Shown here: piece by piece, positions 45,300-56,060 of the stretch
How positions within the stretch are numbered: the first letter of the stretch is position 1
Layout: each line of letters starts with the position of its first letter
NCBI RefSeq assembly: GCF_000471905.2
Contig: NW_006499364.1
Coordinates: 6,822,009-6,886,008 of the forward strand
Source of the DNA: Amborella trichopoda
Taxonomy: Eukaryota; Streptophyta; Magnoliopsida; Amborellales; Amborellaceae
Direction of reading: 5' to 3'
Length of the DNA: 64,000 nucleotides
Position numbers and translations under genes: made by a program
The notes under the pieces: generated by a model
Told to the model about the DNA's origin: nothing
What the model saw: only the letters and a program-made list of their open reading frames with translations
Database searches by the model: none

Positions 45300-46780
45300 C
45301 TAGAGCGTAAGGTCCAAGGTTGTGCGTGATGTTTTTGTCAGGCCTGAACCCAATCTCGTTCATCTAGCCATGATGACAGATTGTGATGGCCTTTGCTGGC
45401 CCAACATCCTCATCGTGCCGGTTGACCAATCGGGTGATTTAGTCAGTTTCACTGTTCAATACTAGGGTGAACTGTTGGTTTGGCTAGTAGAAGCGCTTTG
45501 GTCAAGCTTTCACTCACGTTTGCTCCTTTTAACTAGCATCTGACTCTTCACCTTTGTGGGGGGGGGGCACGAGAAAGAGCGAGAGGTCATTCTCATTATT
45601 TTCAAGTTCCCTTTGAAGGGAATGAGAATGCCTCTAGGAGAATATTGCTACCTTAGAAGGCGGCGATGCGTTTGGAGGCGGTATCTCTCGTTGAGAGACT
45701 TCTTCCAGAATGGATGTATTTTTGGGAGTTACATATTTCATTAAAACAACAATCTTGTAATCCTTTTTTGTTCATGAAATAAATCCTCATTTGATTTGAA
45801 TTCTCCTTATTACACCATGTATTTGCCTTTCTTTTGTCGTCCATGGTCTGCCTGCTCGCCTTTTCTTTCCTTGGTTTCGTTCTTGTCCCCACTGATGGTG
45901 AGGATAAGAAATGGTATATAGGATGTTCATTTTGCCCATGGCACAACTTTCGCTCGCCTTTGTTTGGATGGTTGGGATGCTCTTTCGGGTTTTCATCCTA
46001 ACCCTTGGGGTATGCGTCATTTCTGATTTTTGCAAGGAACCTTTTTTTTTTTCTTTTTTCTTTGTTTTGGAGCACTGTGTGAGGATGGCGCAAGGAACAT
46101 GGTTCTCTTGCCTACCCAGTGTAGTGGTGCGTGAGTGTACGTTGAGCTCTTGAGTGTGCTCGAGGCATGTGTGGGCTGAGGGGAAGTATTACGTACCCGA
46201 GTGGCATTTTGCCTGCAGTGGGTGCATTGTCCTTGTTGAACAGAGTCACACATGTGGGGAACTAAATGCTGAATGAGGGGATTGTGTCGGCATTGCATGA
46301 CGTCTTGATTATTTGTCCTCTATGCCTCCTCGAGATGGAGCATGCTCTTTTACACGTGTGACAAGTCACTTTCTCGTGCCGTTTGTACTTCCGTACCTCT
46401 AATTCATGTGACATGTCGCTTGTGCAGTGCTTCAGTTCGCATGTCCGTTGCGCTCCCGTGCTCCTATTTTTACACAACGTTTCGCTTCGCGTGCCTCTCG
46501 CGCTCCCTCTTGATTGGGCCACGCATCACTCTACCGATTTTACGCGACAAGCCATCATCTTTTTGGGCCCATAAAAAGGGTACACAGGAATAGTTTTTTA
46601 TTTTTAACGGGGATTTTTATCCAGAGTGAAAGCCTTAATTTTATTTCTGTCTTCTGCCTGCGCCCTACTACGTCATCGCTCTTTTGAGTAGAGTCTCTTG
46701 CTACCTTCCAGTGCTTTCATTGACGACAATGGCTGGCACCAGTTCGATTCCTACTCCAGGTAGTGTTTACTTGTTCACTC
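45300..46780 (+). repeat. Module B of the duplicated plus-strand region
   Basis: Counterpart of 40150-41580, with the same landmarks in the same order: TCAGGCCTGAACCCAATCTCG (45336), TTTTCAAGTTCCCTTTGAAG (about 45598), TTCATGAAATAAATC (45771), CTCTTTCGGGTTTTCATCC (45979), a TATA box (46571) and the 31-nt exon (46739). Confidence 0.65.
46571..46578 (+). promoter_or_regulatory. TATA box of module B
   Basis: ATAAAAAG after GGGCCC, about 160 bases upstream of the ATG at 46739. The position matches the TATA box of module A. Confidence 0.45.
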
Positions 46781-48250
46781 ACTTTATCTAGCTTGCTTTT
46801 GGTCTGACCATGGCATTGTTTCCTTTTGAGATTAACTTTTCCTCTCGCTCTTTCTGGCTCTTCTTTGCAGTGGAAATCCTGGACGTGGGTTGTCTACCTC
46901 GTGAAAAGGAATTGAGAGCTGATCCTAACATTGACATTTCTTTTGTCGGTGGGACTTCTCTTGAGGCCCTCTCACCCTCTTGTGAGATAGCGCTGCTCTT
47001 GAGCACTACTCATGCTGGAGGACCTGCTCAGCCTAGTAGTCGTGTAGGTGCTGGCCTGGGACACTTGTCTCTTTAGGGCAAGGCAACGTCCCTTTCTTAT
47101 GATGTCAGGTCCATCTCCGAATGTGTCAGGGAGGAAGCGGCCTCGGGCCATGAGGGAAGATCGATCTAGGGTGCAGATGTTAGGCTCGAGCATGGCCAGA
47201 GGACTTTTGCGAGTGCAGGGTCGAGGAGTGTTCCCTTGAAAGGGGGGGAGAAGAGGAGAGAGGGAGAAAGGAATAAAGGAACTAAGGGTCCCCAGTCGGT
47301 CCCCTTAGTTTTGAAGAAGAGCGCCCAATCAAAAAGGAGGGGTTCGTTTGCTATGGGTGCGTTGCTGACAGCTTCTTCCACCAAACGCGTGAAAGTGGAG
47401 GCTGTTGTGATTTTAGCTTCACCCCCCGCGATGTCGATACTGATTGATGTCGAAACCGTGGATGGGGTCCCGAGTGTTGGTGCAACAACTTTAGCAGCTC
47501 CTGCCCTAGTTGCTTTAGAAACGGAGCTGAGGGGAGGCTTAGCTCGGAGGCGCCTTCTTTGATGTCAGTAACGCCATTGGGTCCGGAGATATCTGCTCCA
47601 TGGATGGAGGCTGGAGAGCCCTCGGCTGGTCATCGTACCGTCCTCCTCGAATCCTTGGGCCTCGTGTAGGGGGATTCAACGCTTGATATTCTGCCGCTTG
47701 CTTCTATTGGTTCTTCGACCCAGTCTTCATCAGCATCAAATTTTAAGGTGCTCATCATGAAGTGCATGCTTCGGTTTGGACTCCAAGGGGTTAGGGAGTA
47801 TCCTCTTTCTGATCTCAAAGGGGATATCGAGGCTGTTGAGGATTGCGTGGCAAGATTACAAACCATGTATGATGATGAAGGGACCTATGTTCGCTTGAAA
47901 GAGTTGCTGCAGAATCTCTCAAGTTGGGGAGCCGAGGCTCTTCTATACGAGACTTCAGTGCAGGCAGCTTATGAGACACGCTTGGCTTCTATGAGCGCGA
48001 GGCTGGCTAACCAGCAAGCTCTCATGAACAGGCACGAGAAAAGGCAAGAGCGGCTCGCTTCTTACCAAGCTTGCCTCGTGTAGGAAGAAGCGACCATTTC
48101 TTGAGAGATTCTGAATGCAGAAGATGAGTTTGATTTATTGCAAGCCTATGCGGCTGATTTGAAAGACCGTTGACAGCGATATCGAGAGGTGATGGTCATG
48201 AATTCTTGCAGACTGGAGCAGCTTAGCTCTGAGGCAAGAGCGGTCCTTGG
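46739..48250 (+). pseudogene. Unknown two-exon gene, copy B, helical C-terminus
   Basis: Exon 1 (46739-46769) gives MAGTSSIPTP and ends CCAG|GTAGTG. An acceptor TCTTTGCAG ends at 46870, and exon 2 reads in frame VEILDVGCLPREKELRADPN, then DISFVGGTSLEALSPSCEIA, with stops near 47076 and 47168 in the same frame, and a Lys/Arg-rich part, KSAQSKRRGSF. After a frameshift near 47600 a 111-codon stretch (47748-48083) is rich in Leu, Glu, Gln and Arg (LKGDIEAVEDCVARLQTMYD, RLANQQALMNRHEKRQERLA) and should form a coiled coil; it continues past stops to about 48250. I do not recognise the family. Extra genes antisense to pol are known in Tat elements, some related to plant mobile domain proteins, which is a possible source. 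Confidence 0.5.
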
Positions 48251-48984
48251 TTAGGGACCTGGATCTCGCCCTCCAGATCCCTGGGGAATCGGGCGGCTCA
48301 CGTCTCGGGTTTCGGGGAAGACCATGACGTTCATGAGATTGCTCTCTCGGGAACCTCGTTCGAAAACGGGGGCAGGTGTTACTAATCGGTAAGAGAGGAA
48401 TTTTAAAAGGTGGGTTCGGGACTTACTTGGGCTGACGCGCGTGGGCGCCCTCTTAGATCACTAAGAAAGTCCCCAGTAATGAAATTGGTTCGGAATCGCG
48501 TCCCTTGGCTCGTATTCTTCTTATTTTCTACTTTTTGCAATCACACACATATATGACAAAAGTTATGGGACAGGTGGGTCAGACGTCACCTTTTTCCTCT
48601 TTGATGAGCATACACAAGCATGCGCATTCAAGAAGAAGAAAGAAAGAGGGGGGGAGAGAAGAGTTCAACCAGGCAAGAAGGTTAAGGCAGGCACTAGACT
48701 AGTGGATAATTGACATAGCATGGTGGTGAAATGGGCTCCGTAACTGAGACAGGCTCACAAGATCGCTGCTAGACGTTACTACTGATATCGACTAGCTAGG
48801 CAGGATGGTTAGTCTGTCGTGGCAGTAAAGCGGGCCAAGCGAACCTGACGCGACAACATTACAACTAGATGACAGGACTGCCATGAGATGCTAACCTCAA
48901 TCTCCCTTCGTCGAATGAGAGAGCAGCAGAGGAATGGTTAAAGATAGGAAGGGGATAGACGAAAGAAGAGAGAAGAAGGAAGAG
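48251..48984. other. No gene seen
   Basis: GC-richer DNA with only short overlapping frames. No repeat or regulatory pattern stands out before the array at 48985. Confidence 0.5.
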
Positions 48985-49545
48985 GAGATGCAGTCGGCGC
49001 TAGACATCGCCGAGTATTTTAGGAGATAGGAAAGAGAGGAAGCAGTCGGCGCTAAGCTTCACCGACTGTGTCAGATGAGAAAAGGGAAACGGAGCCAACT
49101 GACACTTAGTCTCGCCAACTGAAAGAAGAAGAGGGGGAAAACCAGTTGGCTCTAGGCCTTGCCGACTGATAGACGAAGAGAGAGGAGACCAATCGACGCT
49201 AGGTCTCGCCAATTGATAAAAGGCGAGAGAGGAGACCAATTGTTGCTAGATCTCACCGTTTGGTAGAAGAAGAGAGAGGAAACCAACAGACGCTAGGTCT
49301 TGCCAACTGATAGACGAAGAGAGAGGGCACCAACCGACGCTAGGTCTCGCCGACTGATAGAAGAAGAGAGAGGGGACCAACTGACATTAGATATCGCTGA
49401 CTGATAGACGAAGAGAGAGGGACCAACCGGTGCTAGGTCTCGCCGACTGATAGACAAAGAGAGAGGAAACCAACCGACACTAGGTCTCGCCAGTTGACAG
49501 AAGAAGAGAGAGAAGGCCAACTGGTGTTGGGTCTCTCCAGTTGAT
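48985..49545. repeat. ~46-50-bp minisatellite, about 12 copies
   Basis: The core CCGACGCTAGGTCTCGCCGACTG followed by ATAGACGAAGAGAGAGG recurs about twelve times (near 48999, 49050, 49103, 49145, 49194, 49239, 49286, 49335, 49381, 49428, 49477 and 49523). Each core contains an imperfect inverted repeat, C(C/A)GACG...CGCCGACTG. Minus-strand open frames over it are by-products. Confidence 0.9.
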
Positions 49546-49656
49546 AGAGAGAGAATAGAGAGAGAGAAGAGAGAGAAGAGAAAGAGGGAAGGAGAGAGAA
49601 AGTTACCTGCCCGAAGGGTACTAGCCCTTTTCTTCTCTCTCCTCTCTCTTTCTTCA
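49546..49656. repeat. (GA)n then (CT)n low-complexity tract
   Basis: A GAGAGA-rich run (49546-49606) is followed after a short gap by a CTTTTCTTCTCTCTCC-rich run (49624-49656), forming a purine/pyrimidine mirror-like arrangement. Confidence 0.8.
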
Positions 49657-49692
49657 AGACGTACTCACAGGCTCAAGGAAGGAATCAAAATT

Positions 49693-49786
49693 TTTATTGA
49701 ATCTTTAAAGAATCCACTCAAGATCGAGAGGTGGTGGGGGGTTTGCGTGCTATCCTTTAACAATGAGGCAGTGCCTGTTTATATAG
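49693..49786 (-). promoter_or_regulatory. LTR-like TATA and AATAAA pair (minus strand)
   Basis: On the minus strand CTATATAAAC (49777-49786) is followed 78 bases later by AATAAA (49693-49698). This close order of TATA box and poly(A) signal is typical of the U3-R boundary of plant LTRs. It has the same orientation as element 4 and lies downstream of its integrase, so it may belong to that element's 3' LTR. LTR ends were not found. Confidence 0.45.
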
Positions 49787-51519
49787 AGTTGTGCACAAAC
49801 ATGGGTAGATTGATCAAAATTAAACCTAATTACTGAAAATTAAGATTTAATTGAGTAAAAGAAATTCTAAAAATGGGTACAAAAAGACTGTTTTACCCCT
49901 ACCTAATAATGTGTAGAATTTCAGAATAGTCCCTGTGACTACTCGAGAACTTGCGTGATCTTTCGTAGCTGACTCGGGGTTGTTCTGATGCCCGTTTAAT
50001 CGAAAGATTATTGTTTTCTTGTAGGGCTCGACATGGTGATTGTTTTGATATCAACTTCAAGCCATAAATCATGTTTTTGAGTCATGATCACGAGACTTGA
50101 AATTTGTTTGAATCTTAGAAACTTCGAATCGATAGTGCGGTCTTTCCTTAATTTTTTTATATGATTTCTTCATCGTAGCGCACTAAGCATGTCATCATGA
50201 TCGCTTGGCAACAATCGAAACGCGATTTGGATGTCGAACAAAGATTTCACAACTTTTGAGTTTTGGCCGGAATCTAGAATCTTGGATGTTGGAATTTCAG
50301 TAACTTCGTCGGCTTCATGCATGAAATATGACCGTCCATAACGTGTGTGGTTCGGTCCAATGGTAGCTCTGAACCTTACACAAACAATGGAATTAGTTTT
50401 ATGTCGATCTGTTAAGCAGGAGTCGTGATTTGGTTCATCGAGCGAGGAATGTCCCTATTGAATTTTCTGCAATTTCTTCATGGATCGTCAACTTCTCTCG
50501 AGCTTTTCTCCTTGCTTGGATATCGTCTAGGGGCGTGCCACATATCGAATTGTTCGTCTTGATGAGACGAATATGCTCATCAAATTTGGGAGCGATCCGA
50601 CTTGAAACGAGTAAGTTACGGGCCCTGAAATTGACTGCCCTTGACTGTAAAAACAACCACCTTTAATGGTGTTTTGGTGCAGTGAGGCCATACGGGAATA
50701 GTGTGCCACCTCTCTTGTTTCAATGGTTTGCTCATATCTTTGTTCTGAAGTATCTGATCAAGCCGAAACTTAGCCCATAGGGGTTTCCAACTGTGCTTGA
50801 TCCAATGGCAGTGATCCAACAGTAATTTAAGATACCAAAAATGTAGCTCCAGTTGTAGGGTCCGTTTCAAGGCGTTAGAGGCCAATTTTTCGAAAACTGT
50901 TTCCTTGTGGTCACTGCCTGAGACATGTCTGATAGTGACGAAACTTGGCAGGTGGTCTTTTGAAGTTCTAATGACAATCTTGAACAATTCTGGGGCCATT
51001 CTGAGACTGTCGAGAATTTTCCACTGTTTCATAGGCTTTATTAATCTGCTTCATACTAGGGACCAAGGCGATGAAAAATTCGTTCAAACAGCTTGCCTCG
51101 TCGAAAGTTGATCTTCAAGAGAAGAGACTAGGACAATCATTCGGAGAGTTTCCTTTAGCTTTTAATTTTTTCTTTCCTAGCCATAAGACCACGTGAACGT
51201 CGAGGAGATTTACATAATGGTGTAACTAGGCTGCTCATACGTAGGGATGCATTGTTCACGGGTCCATCCATGGAGACTTTAGGGGGAGAGGAGAATTTTT
51301 GGCTCTGTTTGTTTGTTGCTACACCAGGTTTGCTTTTGACGATCAGAGTACCACTATTGGTCTCGTCTATCGAGTCCGGTCAGGGGTAGGTTCTATTAGC
51401 CGATCCTTGAGGTCTGATCGTGCCAGCTAGGCGAGCTGAAGTATCTAGCAGGTTGTGCCCTGACTTTGTCAATTTCTGCCTTGAAGGGATGATGACTGGG
51501 CTACTTTATCAGTTAGCCT
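49787..51519. other. No gene recognised; possible LTR U3 sequence
   Basis: No tandem repeat and no recognised domain. The 138-codon minus-strand frame at 50616-51032 has no motif that I know. If the TATA/AATAAA pair at 49.7 kb is an LTR R region, this stretch would be U3. Confidence 0.4.
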
Positions 51520-52036
51520 CATGGAGAGGGGGGTCTATAAGAGAAGGAGAAGGCATGCACACTCCATGCATGGGGGGAGGTCTATAAGAGAAGAAGAAGG
51601 CATGCACACTCCGTGCATGGGGAGGGGGTCTTGTAAGAGAAGGAGAAGGCATGCACACTCCATGCATGGGAAGGAGGTATTGTAAGAGAAGGAGAAGGCA
51701 TGCACACTCCGTGCTTGGGGAGGTATTGTAAGAGAAGGAGAAGGCATGCACACTCCGTGCATGGGGAGGTGGTCTTGTAAGAGAAGGAGATGCCATGCAC
51801 ACTCCGTGCATGGTGAGGAGGTCTTATAAGAGAAGGAGAAGGCATGCAGACTCCGTGCATGGGGAGGACGTCTTGTAAGAGAAGGAGAAGGCATGCAGAC
51901 TCTGTGCATGGGGAGGAGGTCTTGTAAGAGATGGAGAAGGCATGCACACTCCATCCATGAGGAGGAGGTCTTGTAAGAGAAGGCGAAGGCATGCACACTC
52001 CATGCATGGGGAGGACTTCTTGTAAGAGAAGGGACA
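51520..52036. repeat. 49-bp minisatellite, 10 copies
   Basis: GCATGCACACTCC(G/A)TGCATGGGGAGG, then (A/T)GGTCTTGTAAGAGAAGGAGAAG, starts near 51553, 51600, 51649, 51698, 51744, 51793, 51842, 51891, 51940 and 51989. The spacing is nearly always 49. No minus-strand frame of the unit contains a stop, so three overlapping frames of 100-153 codons run through it. TGCATGC next to CCATGCATGG gives palindromic character. Copies are about 90% alike, so the expansion is fairly young. Confidence 0.95.
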
Positions 52037-52065
52037 ATGGCTGAGCTACGTCGTTACCCAGCCCT

Positions 52066-52392
52066 GAAGAAGGATGTCTACTGGGCTACCTATTCACTCA
52101 GGACTAGAGAAGGATGTCGACTCGTCTACCTGTTCACCTAAGACTGGAGAAAGACATCGACTGGGATACCTATTCACCCAGAACTTAAGAGGGCCATCGA
52201 CTGGGCTACCTATTCACCCAGGTCTGAAGAAGGACATCGGCTGTGCTACCTGTTCACTCAAGGTTGGAGAAGGACATTGACTGGGCTACCTGTTCACCCA
52301 GGACTGGAAAAGGACGTCAACAGGGCTACCTGTTCACCCAGACTGAAGAGGGGTGTCGACTGGGCTACCTATTCACCCAGGACTAAAGAAGA
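52066..52392. repeat. ~40-bp minisatellite, about 8 copies
   Basis: The unit GACTGGGCTACCTATTCACC plus CAGGACTGAAGAAGGACATC recurs about eight times. It follows the 49-bp array with only about 30 bases between. Confidence 0.92.
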
Positions 52393-53180
52393 AATGTCCA
52401 GAGATGATTTTAACGTCTACACCCTATTCGATGTCTTGACGATGAAGGGAGTGCTGGCTGAAGTTGCCTGTTTATTGGTCCAAGCGTCCCTTGCGGTTTT
52501 TCACTTAGACTGGGGAAGCGGCACTGTAGAGATGGTTTTCACCAACTTCTTTTTATTTGGGGCTCTTTTACCCATGACCTTTTGGCCATGTCCACCCTTT
52601 TTGTCCATTTTTACTCACAATGCCCTTTCGGGTTTTCACCGTGCCTAATTTTTATTCACAAAACTCTTTTACCCATGGTTTCGTGACCATGCCCGTCCGT
52701 CATTTTTACTCATAGCATTCCCTTGTTCAAGTATACACCATGGCCATTATTTATTTATTTATTTATTTAATTTTTTTTTGTGAGGGCGAGTTTATGGTCA
52801 TGCTTACTTGACCCGTGCGAAGGAGTTTAACGTCATGCGACGTGCGCTATGGTTTTAAGGTCATATAGCTGGATTGCAATGGTGATGGATGGCAGTTTAT
52901 GAAAGCTATGGAATGAGTATGGTGGTGGTTTGGCTCTCTTGGGGAGATGGCTCGAGGCTACTCATGAGATATGGGTGATGAATGAAAGGTGAGTGGACGA
53001 TGGTCACCCACTAACTTACAATGAGTATGGATGATGGGATGGTTCACCGTTTTGTGAGCATGGGTGAGACTTACTGAGGAATGATGTAGGGTGATGAACT
53101 CACAGGGAGGTAATGAAGGTGATATGCACACATTAACAGGTAGGTTAGGAAAGGTGTGCGTGAAAGTGCACATAAAGGCG
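52393..53180. other. Partial third copy of the module landmark; no gene
   Basis: AATGCCCTTTCGGGTTTTCACC at about 52618, preceded by GCCATGTCC and followed by repeated 'ttttac(c/t)ca' stretches, matches the landmark at 40822 and 45979. A (TTTA)n run lies at 52748-52772. Sequence around 52780-52870 (TTTATGGTCATGC...GTCATGCGAC) recurs at 53205-53280. Confidence 0.5.
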
Positions 53181-53790
53181 TGTGTGTGTATGTGGGGGCA
53201 AGTTTATAGTCATGCCTCATTGACCTGGGCAAAGCAATTTATCGTCATGCGGCTAGGACGTGTACTATGGTTTAAGGTCATATAGTGGGACCGTGGTTAT
53301 GCAGTTTTAAAGTCGTACAACTAGGACTATGCAGTTTAAGCTCGTGCAACTTGACCTTTTCTACAGTTTAAAGTCATATGGTTCGGACCATGGTGTTGTG
53401 CAGTTTAATGTCGTGTCACCGGGACATAGACTATGTTTTAAGGTCATATAGTTTGGACCATGCTCCGCTACAATTTAAGGTCGTATAGTTTGGACCATAG
53501 TTATGCGTTTACAGTCATACAATTAGGACCATGCAATTTAAGATCGTGCAACTTGACCTCCACTACAGTTTAAGGTCGTATAGTTTGGACCGTGGTGTTA
53601 TGCATTTTAACGTCGTGCGACCGGGATGTAGACTATAGTTTAAGGTCATATAGTTTGGACCATGCAGTTTAAGGTCGTGCAAGATCTCTGCTACAGTTTA
53701 AGGTCATATAGTTTAGATTGTGGACTTCAAGGTCGTGCGTCTAGACCAAGGCTGTGCAGTTTAGGGTCATGTAGCACGGACCGTGGTGTG
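53181..53790. repeat. Repeats of TTTAAGGTCATATAGTTTGGACC
   Basis: About ten degenerate units of 35-70 bp combine AAGGTC(A/G)TATAGTTTGGACC with GTGCAACTTGACC and CTATGCAGTTTA. A higher-order period near 190-200 bp is suggested by GTGTTATGCA or GTGTTGTGCA appearing near 53394 and 53604. Confidence 0.75.
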
Positions 53791-54189
53791 GGTCTCCATG
53801 TAGGTGGAGCTCCATGGGGAATAGGCCTGTGGACGGTAATCTGACTCCATGGGGATAACATGAGACCATTCACAAATTGAGGGCAAGGTGGAATGGTGAC
53901 CTGATGAAGGATGACCAATAGAAGTGGACCTTGTTGTGGTTTTTAAAGGGGTAAGGCACTCTCTGGGGTGAGAGATGAGACTTTATGACTGGTAACCCGA
54001 CTCCCTGGGGATTGGGGAGGCAAGAATGACCCTATCTTCATTGAGGACGATGGGTCGCAGTATGGGTATGACTTCTAGTGGGGGATGAGGGACAACTCAT
54101 GACTCCATTGGGAAGGTCACAGTTTAGGTGCAATGGCCTGGGCGCACGTCCACTAGGGATAGTGGTAGGGCATATACTACTTGAAATAC
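53791..54189. other. No gene seen
   Basis: Contains repeated GA(C/T)TCC(A/C)TGGGGAT words (near 53840, 54000) but no coding signal. Confidence 0.5.
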
Positions 54190-54620
54190 GACCGGCGCCA
54201 TGTGTAACGCTGATGGTTTGTTGTGAATTTTCAACCAGTGCTGAGTTCTCACAACACAACTGGCGTTAAGTTCTCACAATGCAACCGGCGCTGAGTTCTC
54301 ACAACACAATCGGCGCTGCGTTGTAACACAATCGGCGTGTTCAGCTGGCATTGTGAATGACCGGGGATATCATCTGAAGTCAACTGGTGCTGAGTTAACT
54401 GATGCTGGGGTTATTTCGAGACACACCTAGCACTACGTCAACCGACGCTAAGGTTGTATTTGAAAACACACCTAGCGCTAAGTCAACTGACGCTAAGTTG
54501 TATTTGAAAACACACCCGGTGCTAAGTCAATTGGTGCTAGGCTGTATTTGAAAACACACCCGATGCTACGTCAACTAGCGCTAGGTTTGTTTAGAAATTT
54601 ACCTGGCACTTCATAAACTG
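54190..54620. repeat. Repeats with CCGGCGCTRAG cores
   Basis: Two sub-arrays. The first (54230-54330) has CAACCGGCGCTGAGTTCTCACAACA units near 30 bp; the second (54400-54610) has AACACACC(C/T)GGTGCTAAGTCAA units near 60 bp. The GGCGCTAAG-like core also occurs at 55510-55660 and resembles GACGCTAGG at 48985-49545. Confidence 0.8.
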
Positions 54621-54751
54621 GAACTAGGGATGGATTGATGAGAGTTCCTCGGGCCTCGTGTCGAAACCCGACCCATCTTGTTGTCGCTTGGCTTCCCTTG
54701 GACGCAACTGGTATTCCAAGTTTGTGAAGGGCTTTTGAGGGCAGTGTAGTC

Positions 54752-54759
54752 TATATAAG
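54752..54759 (+). promoter_or_regulatory. TATA box candidate after the repeat array
   Basis: TATATAAG on the plus strand, followed by GGGGTAAAACCCC (a small inverted repeat) and a leader-like stretch. It resembles the site at 45016 and the module TATA boxes. Confidence 0.4.
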
Positions 54760-55261
54760 GGGGTAAAACCCCTTTCTCCCTTATTTTCCACCAAGGGTAA
54801 AAACATAAGCAAGTTTTCTTTAACTGCGAGGAGAGAGTGCTCATTTGAAGTTTACAGCGGGCAGTAGGACTTCAGCAATAGCCTCCGTAGGGAAGGTTCT
54901 TTGGTAGGCAGTAGGATTCCGGCAAGGGTTTTGTCGAGAAGACCTTCGGCGTGCGTACTTTGTCTAGAATTTGTTGAAGTTGTACAAAGAGTAGCAGGGA
55001 AAGGAGAGCTTTTTTAGGATCTTTTCGGGAAGCAGAGCAGGTTCCAGCTATTGTTTTTCTTTCGGGAAGAGGAGCAAAACACATTTGAGAGTATTTTCGC
55101 ATGTCTTGAGGGCTTTCCGGGGGCTTTTAAGGGCTTCCCAGCTGTTGTGGAAGTTTTTCGGCACTTTCATGGTGTCGCAAAGGTTTCCCGGTGAGGTTCT
55201 GGTGAAGTTCAGGCTAAAACGATAGGCGGGAAAGTTTTCTATGAGTTTCCAGCCGTGTGAG
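54760..55261. other. Putative transcribed leader, no gene recognised
   Basis: GGGCAGTAGGACTTC and GGCAGTAGGATTCC (54859, 54907) and several GGGCTT(T/C)CC words give weak internal repetition. No frame with a recognisable product. Confidence 0.4.
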
Positions 55262-55430
55262 AGAAATTCTGGTCCAAAGGTGGGTTGTACGGTTGTAGGA
55301 GGTGAAACGTCGTGGGGAAGGCGTACGGATTCTGGAGGTGAATCGTTGTGAGGAAGGTGTACAGTTGCTAGAGGTGAACCGTCGCGAGGAAGGCGTTTGG
55401 TTGCTGGAGGTGAACCGTTATCCTTGGAAA
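55262..55430. repeat. 36-bp tandem repeat, 4 copies
   Basis: GGAGGTGAA(A/T/C)CG starts at 55298, 55334, 55370 and 55406, exactly 36 apart, with a partial unit before. A plus-strand frame (55302-55490) gives a 12-residue repeat, LLEVNRREEGVW; 36 is a multiple of three, so this openness is expected by chance of phase. Confidence 0.92.
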
Positions 55431-55496
55431 TCCTATGACCTTTTAAGGAGGTGTGAAAACGAGGAGTCTTGGGAGGCGAAGCAGTCCTGACAGGGT

Positions 55497-55690
55497 CGAC
55501 ATTAACAGAAGTCCAATTGGCGCTAAGGTAGCCGGCACTGGTGATTTGGAGTGCTAATACAACTGGTGCCGACCCTCAAGCAAAATAGCCAGCGCTAAGG
55601 GTTTGGAGTACAATTGGTGCTGGCCTTTGGAGAACGCAATCGGCGCTGACGTCAGTCGGCGCTCGTCAGCACATGTGGCTTATCACGGTG
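55497..55690. repeat. Further GGCGCTAAG/GGTGCCGAC repeats
   Basis: CAATTGGCGCTAAGG, ACTGGTGCCGACC, CCAGCGCTAAGG, ATTGGTGCTGGCC and AATCGGCGCTGACG occur within 150 bases. Same core as 54190-54620. Confidence 0.7.
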
Positions 55691-55929
55691 CAAAGAAAGA
55701 TGTTCGCATGTGTCAGTAAGTCATGTGCGAGATTCGTGGCACTCGGTGATAAGCTACATACGTCGATGTCCATGGGCTAGCAAAAAGTGACAAAGGATGA
55801 GGCATGGTTTGTGGTATCTGTTGGAAGCCAAAGAAGCCAAACCCTCTAGGACAGCAGTGAGGTCTTCGTTTTTCTGTGGAAGGGCATCCACTGTGAATAG
55901 GATGTGTTTCTCATCATAGGCCAAGTCCT

Positions 55930-56060
55930 TGCCAGGGCAGGCCCTCTTGTATGTTTGATATACAAGTCGAATGGATCCTACATCGTATGTTTGACATACA
56001 CATCAGACGAGGTATCTGGCCTGTATGTTTGACATGCACATCGGATGGACTAAGGCTAAC
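55930..56060. repeat. TGTATGTTTGACATACACATC repeats, 3 copies
   Basis: TGTATGTTTGATATACAAGTC, CGTATGTTTGACATACACATC and TGTATGTTTGACATGCACATC start near 55950, 55986 and 56022. Each is itself an imperfect palindrome (GTATGTTTGACATAC). Confidence 0.85.

Noticed and set aside
50616..51032. 138-codon minus-strand frame
   Set aside because: Composition looks like chance and no domain is recognised; it lies in possible LTR sequence.
51535..52037. Long minus-strand open frames (up to 153 codons) and a CRISPR-like regular pattern
   Set aside because: The whole unit is tandemly repeated with no unique spacers and the context is plant DNA. The frames arise because the 49-bp unit contains no stop.
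55302..55490. Plus-strand frame with 12-residue repeats after a TATA box
   Set aside because: The openness follows from the 36-bp period; no start context or homologue is recognised, so it was not called a gene.
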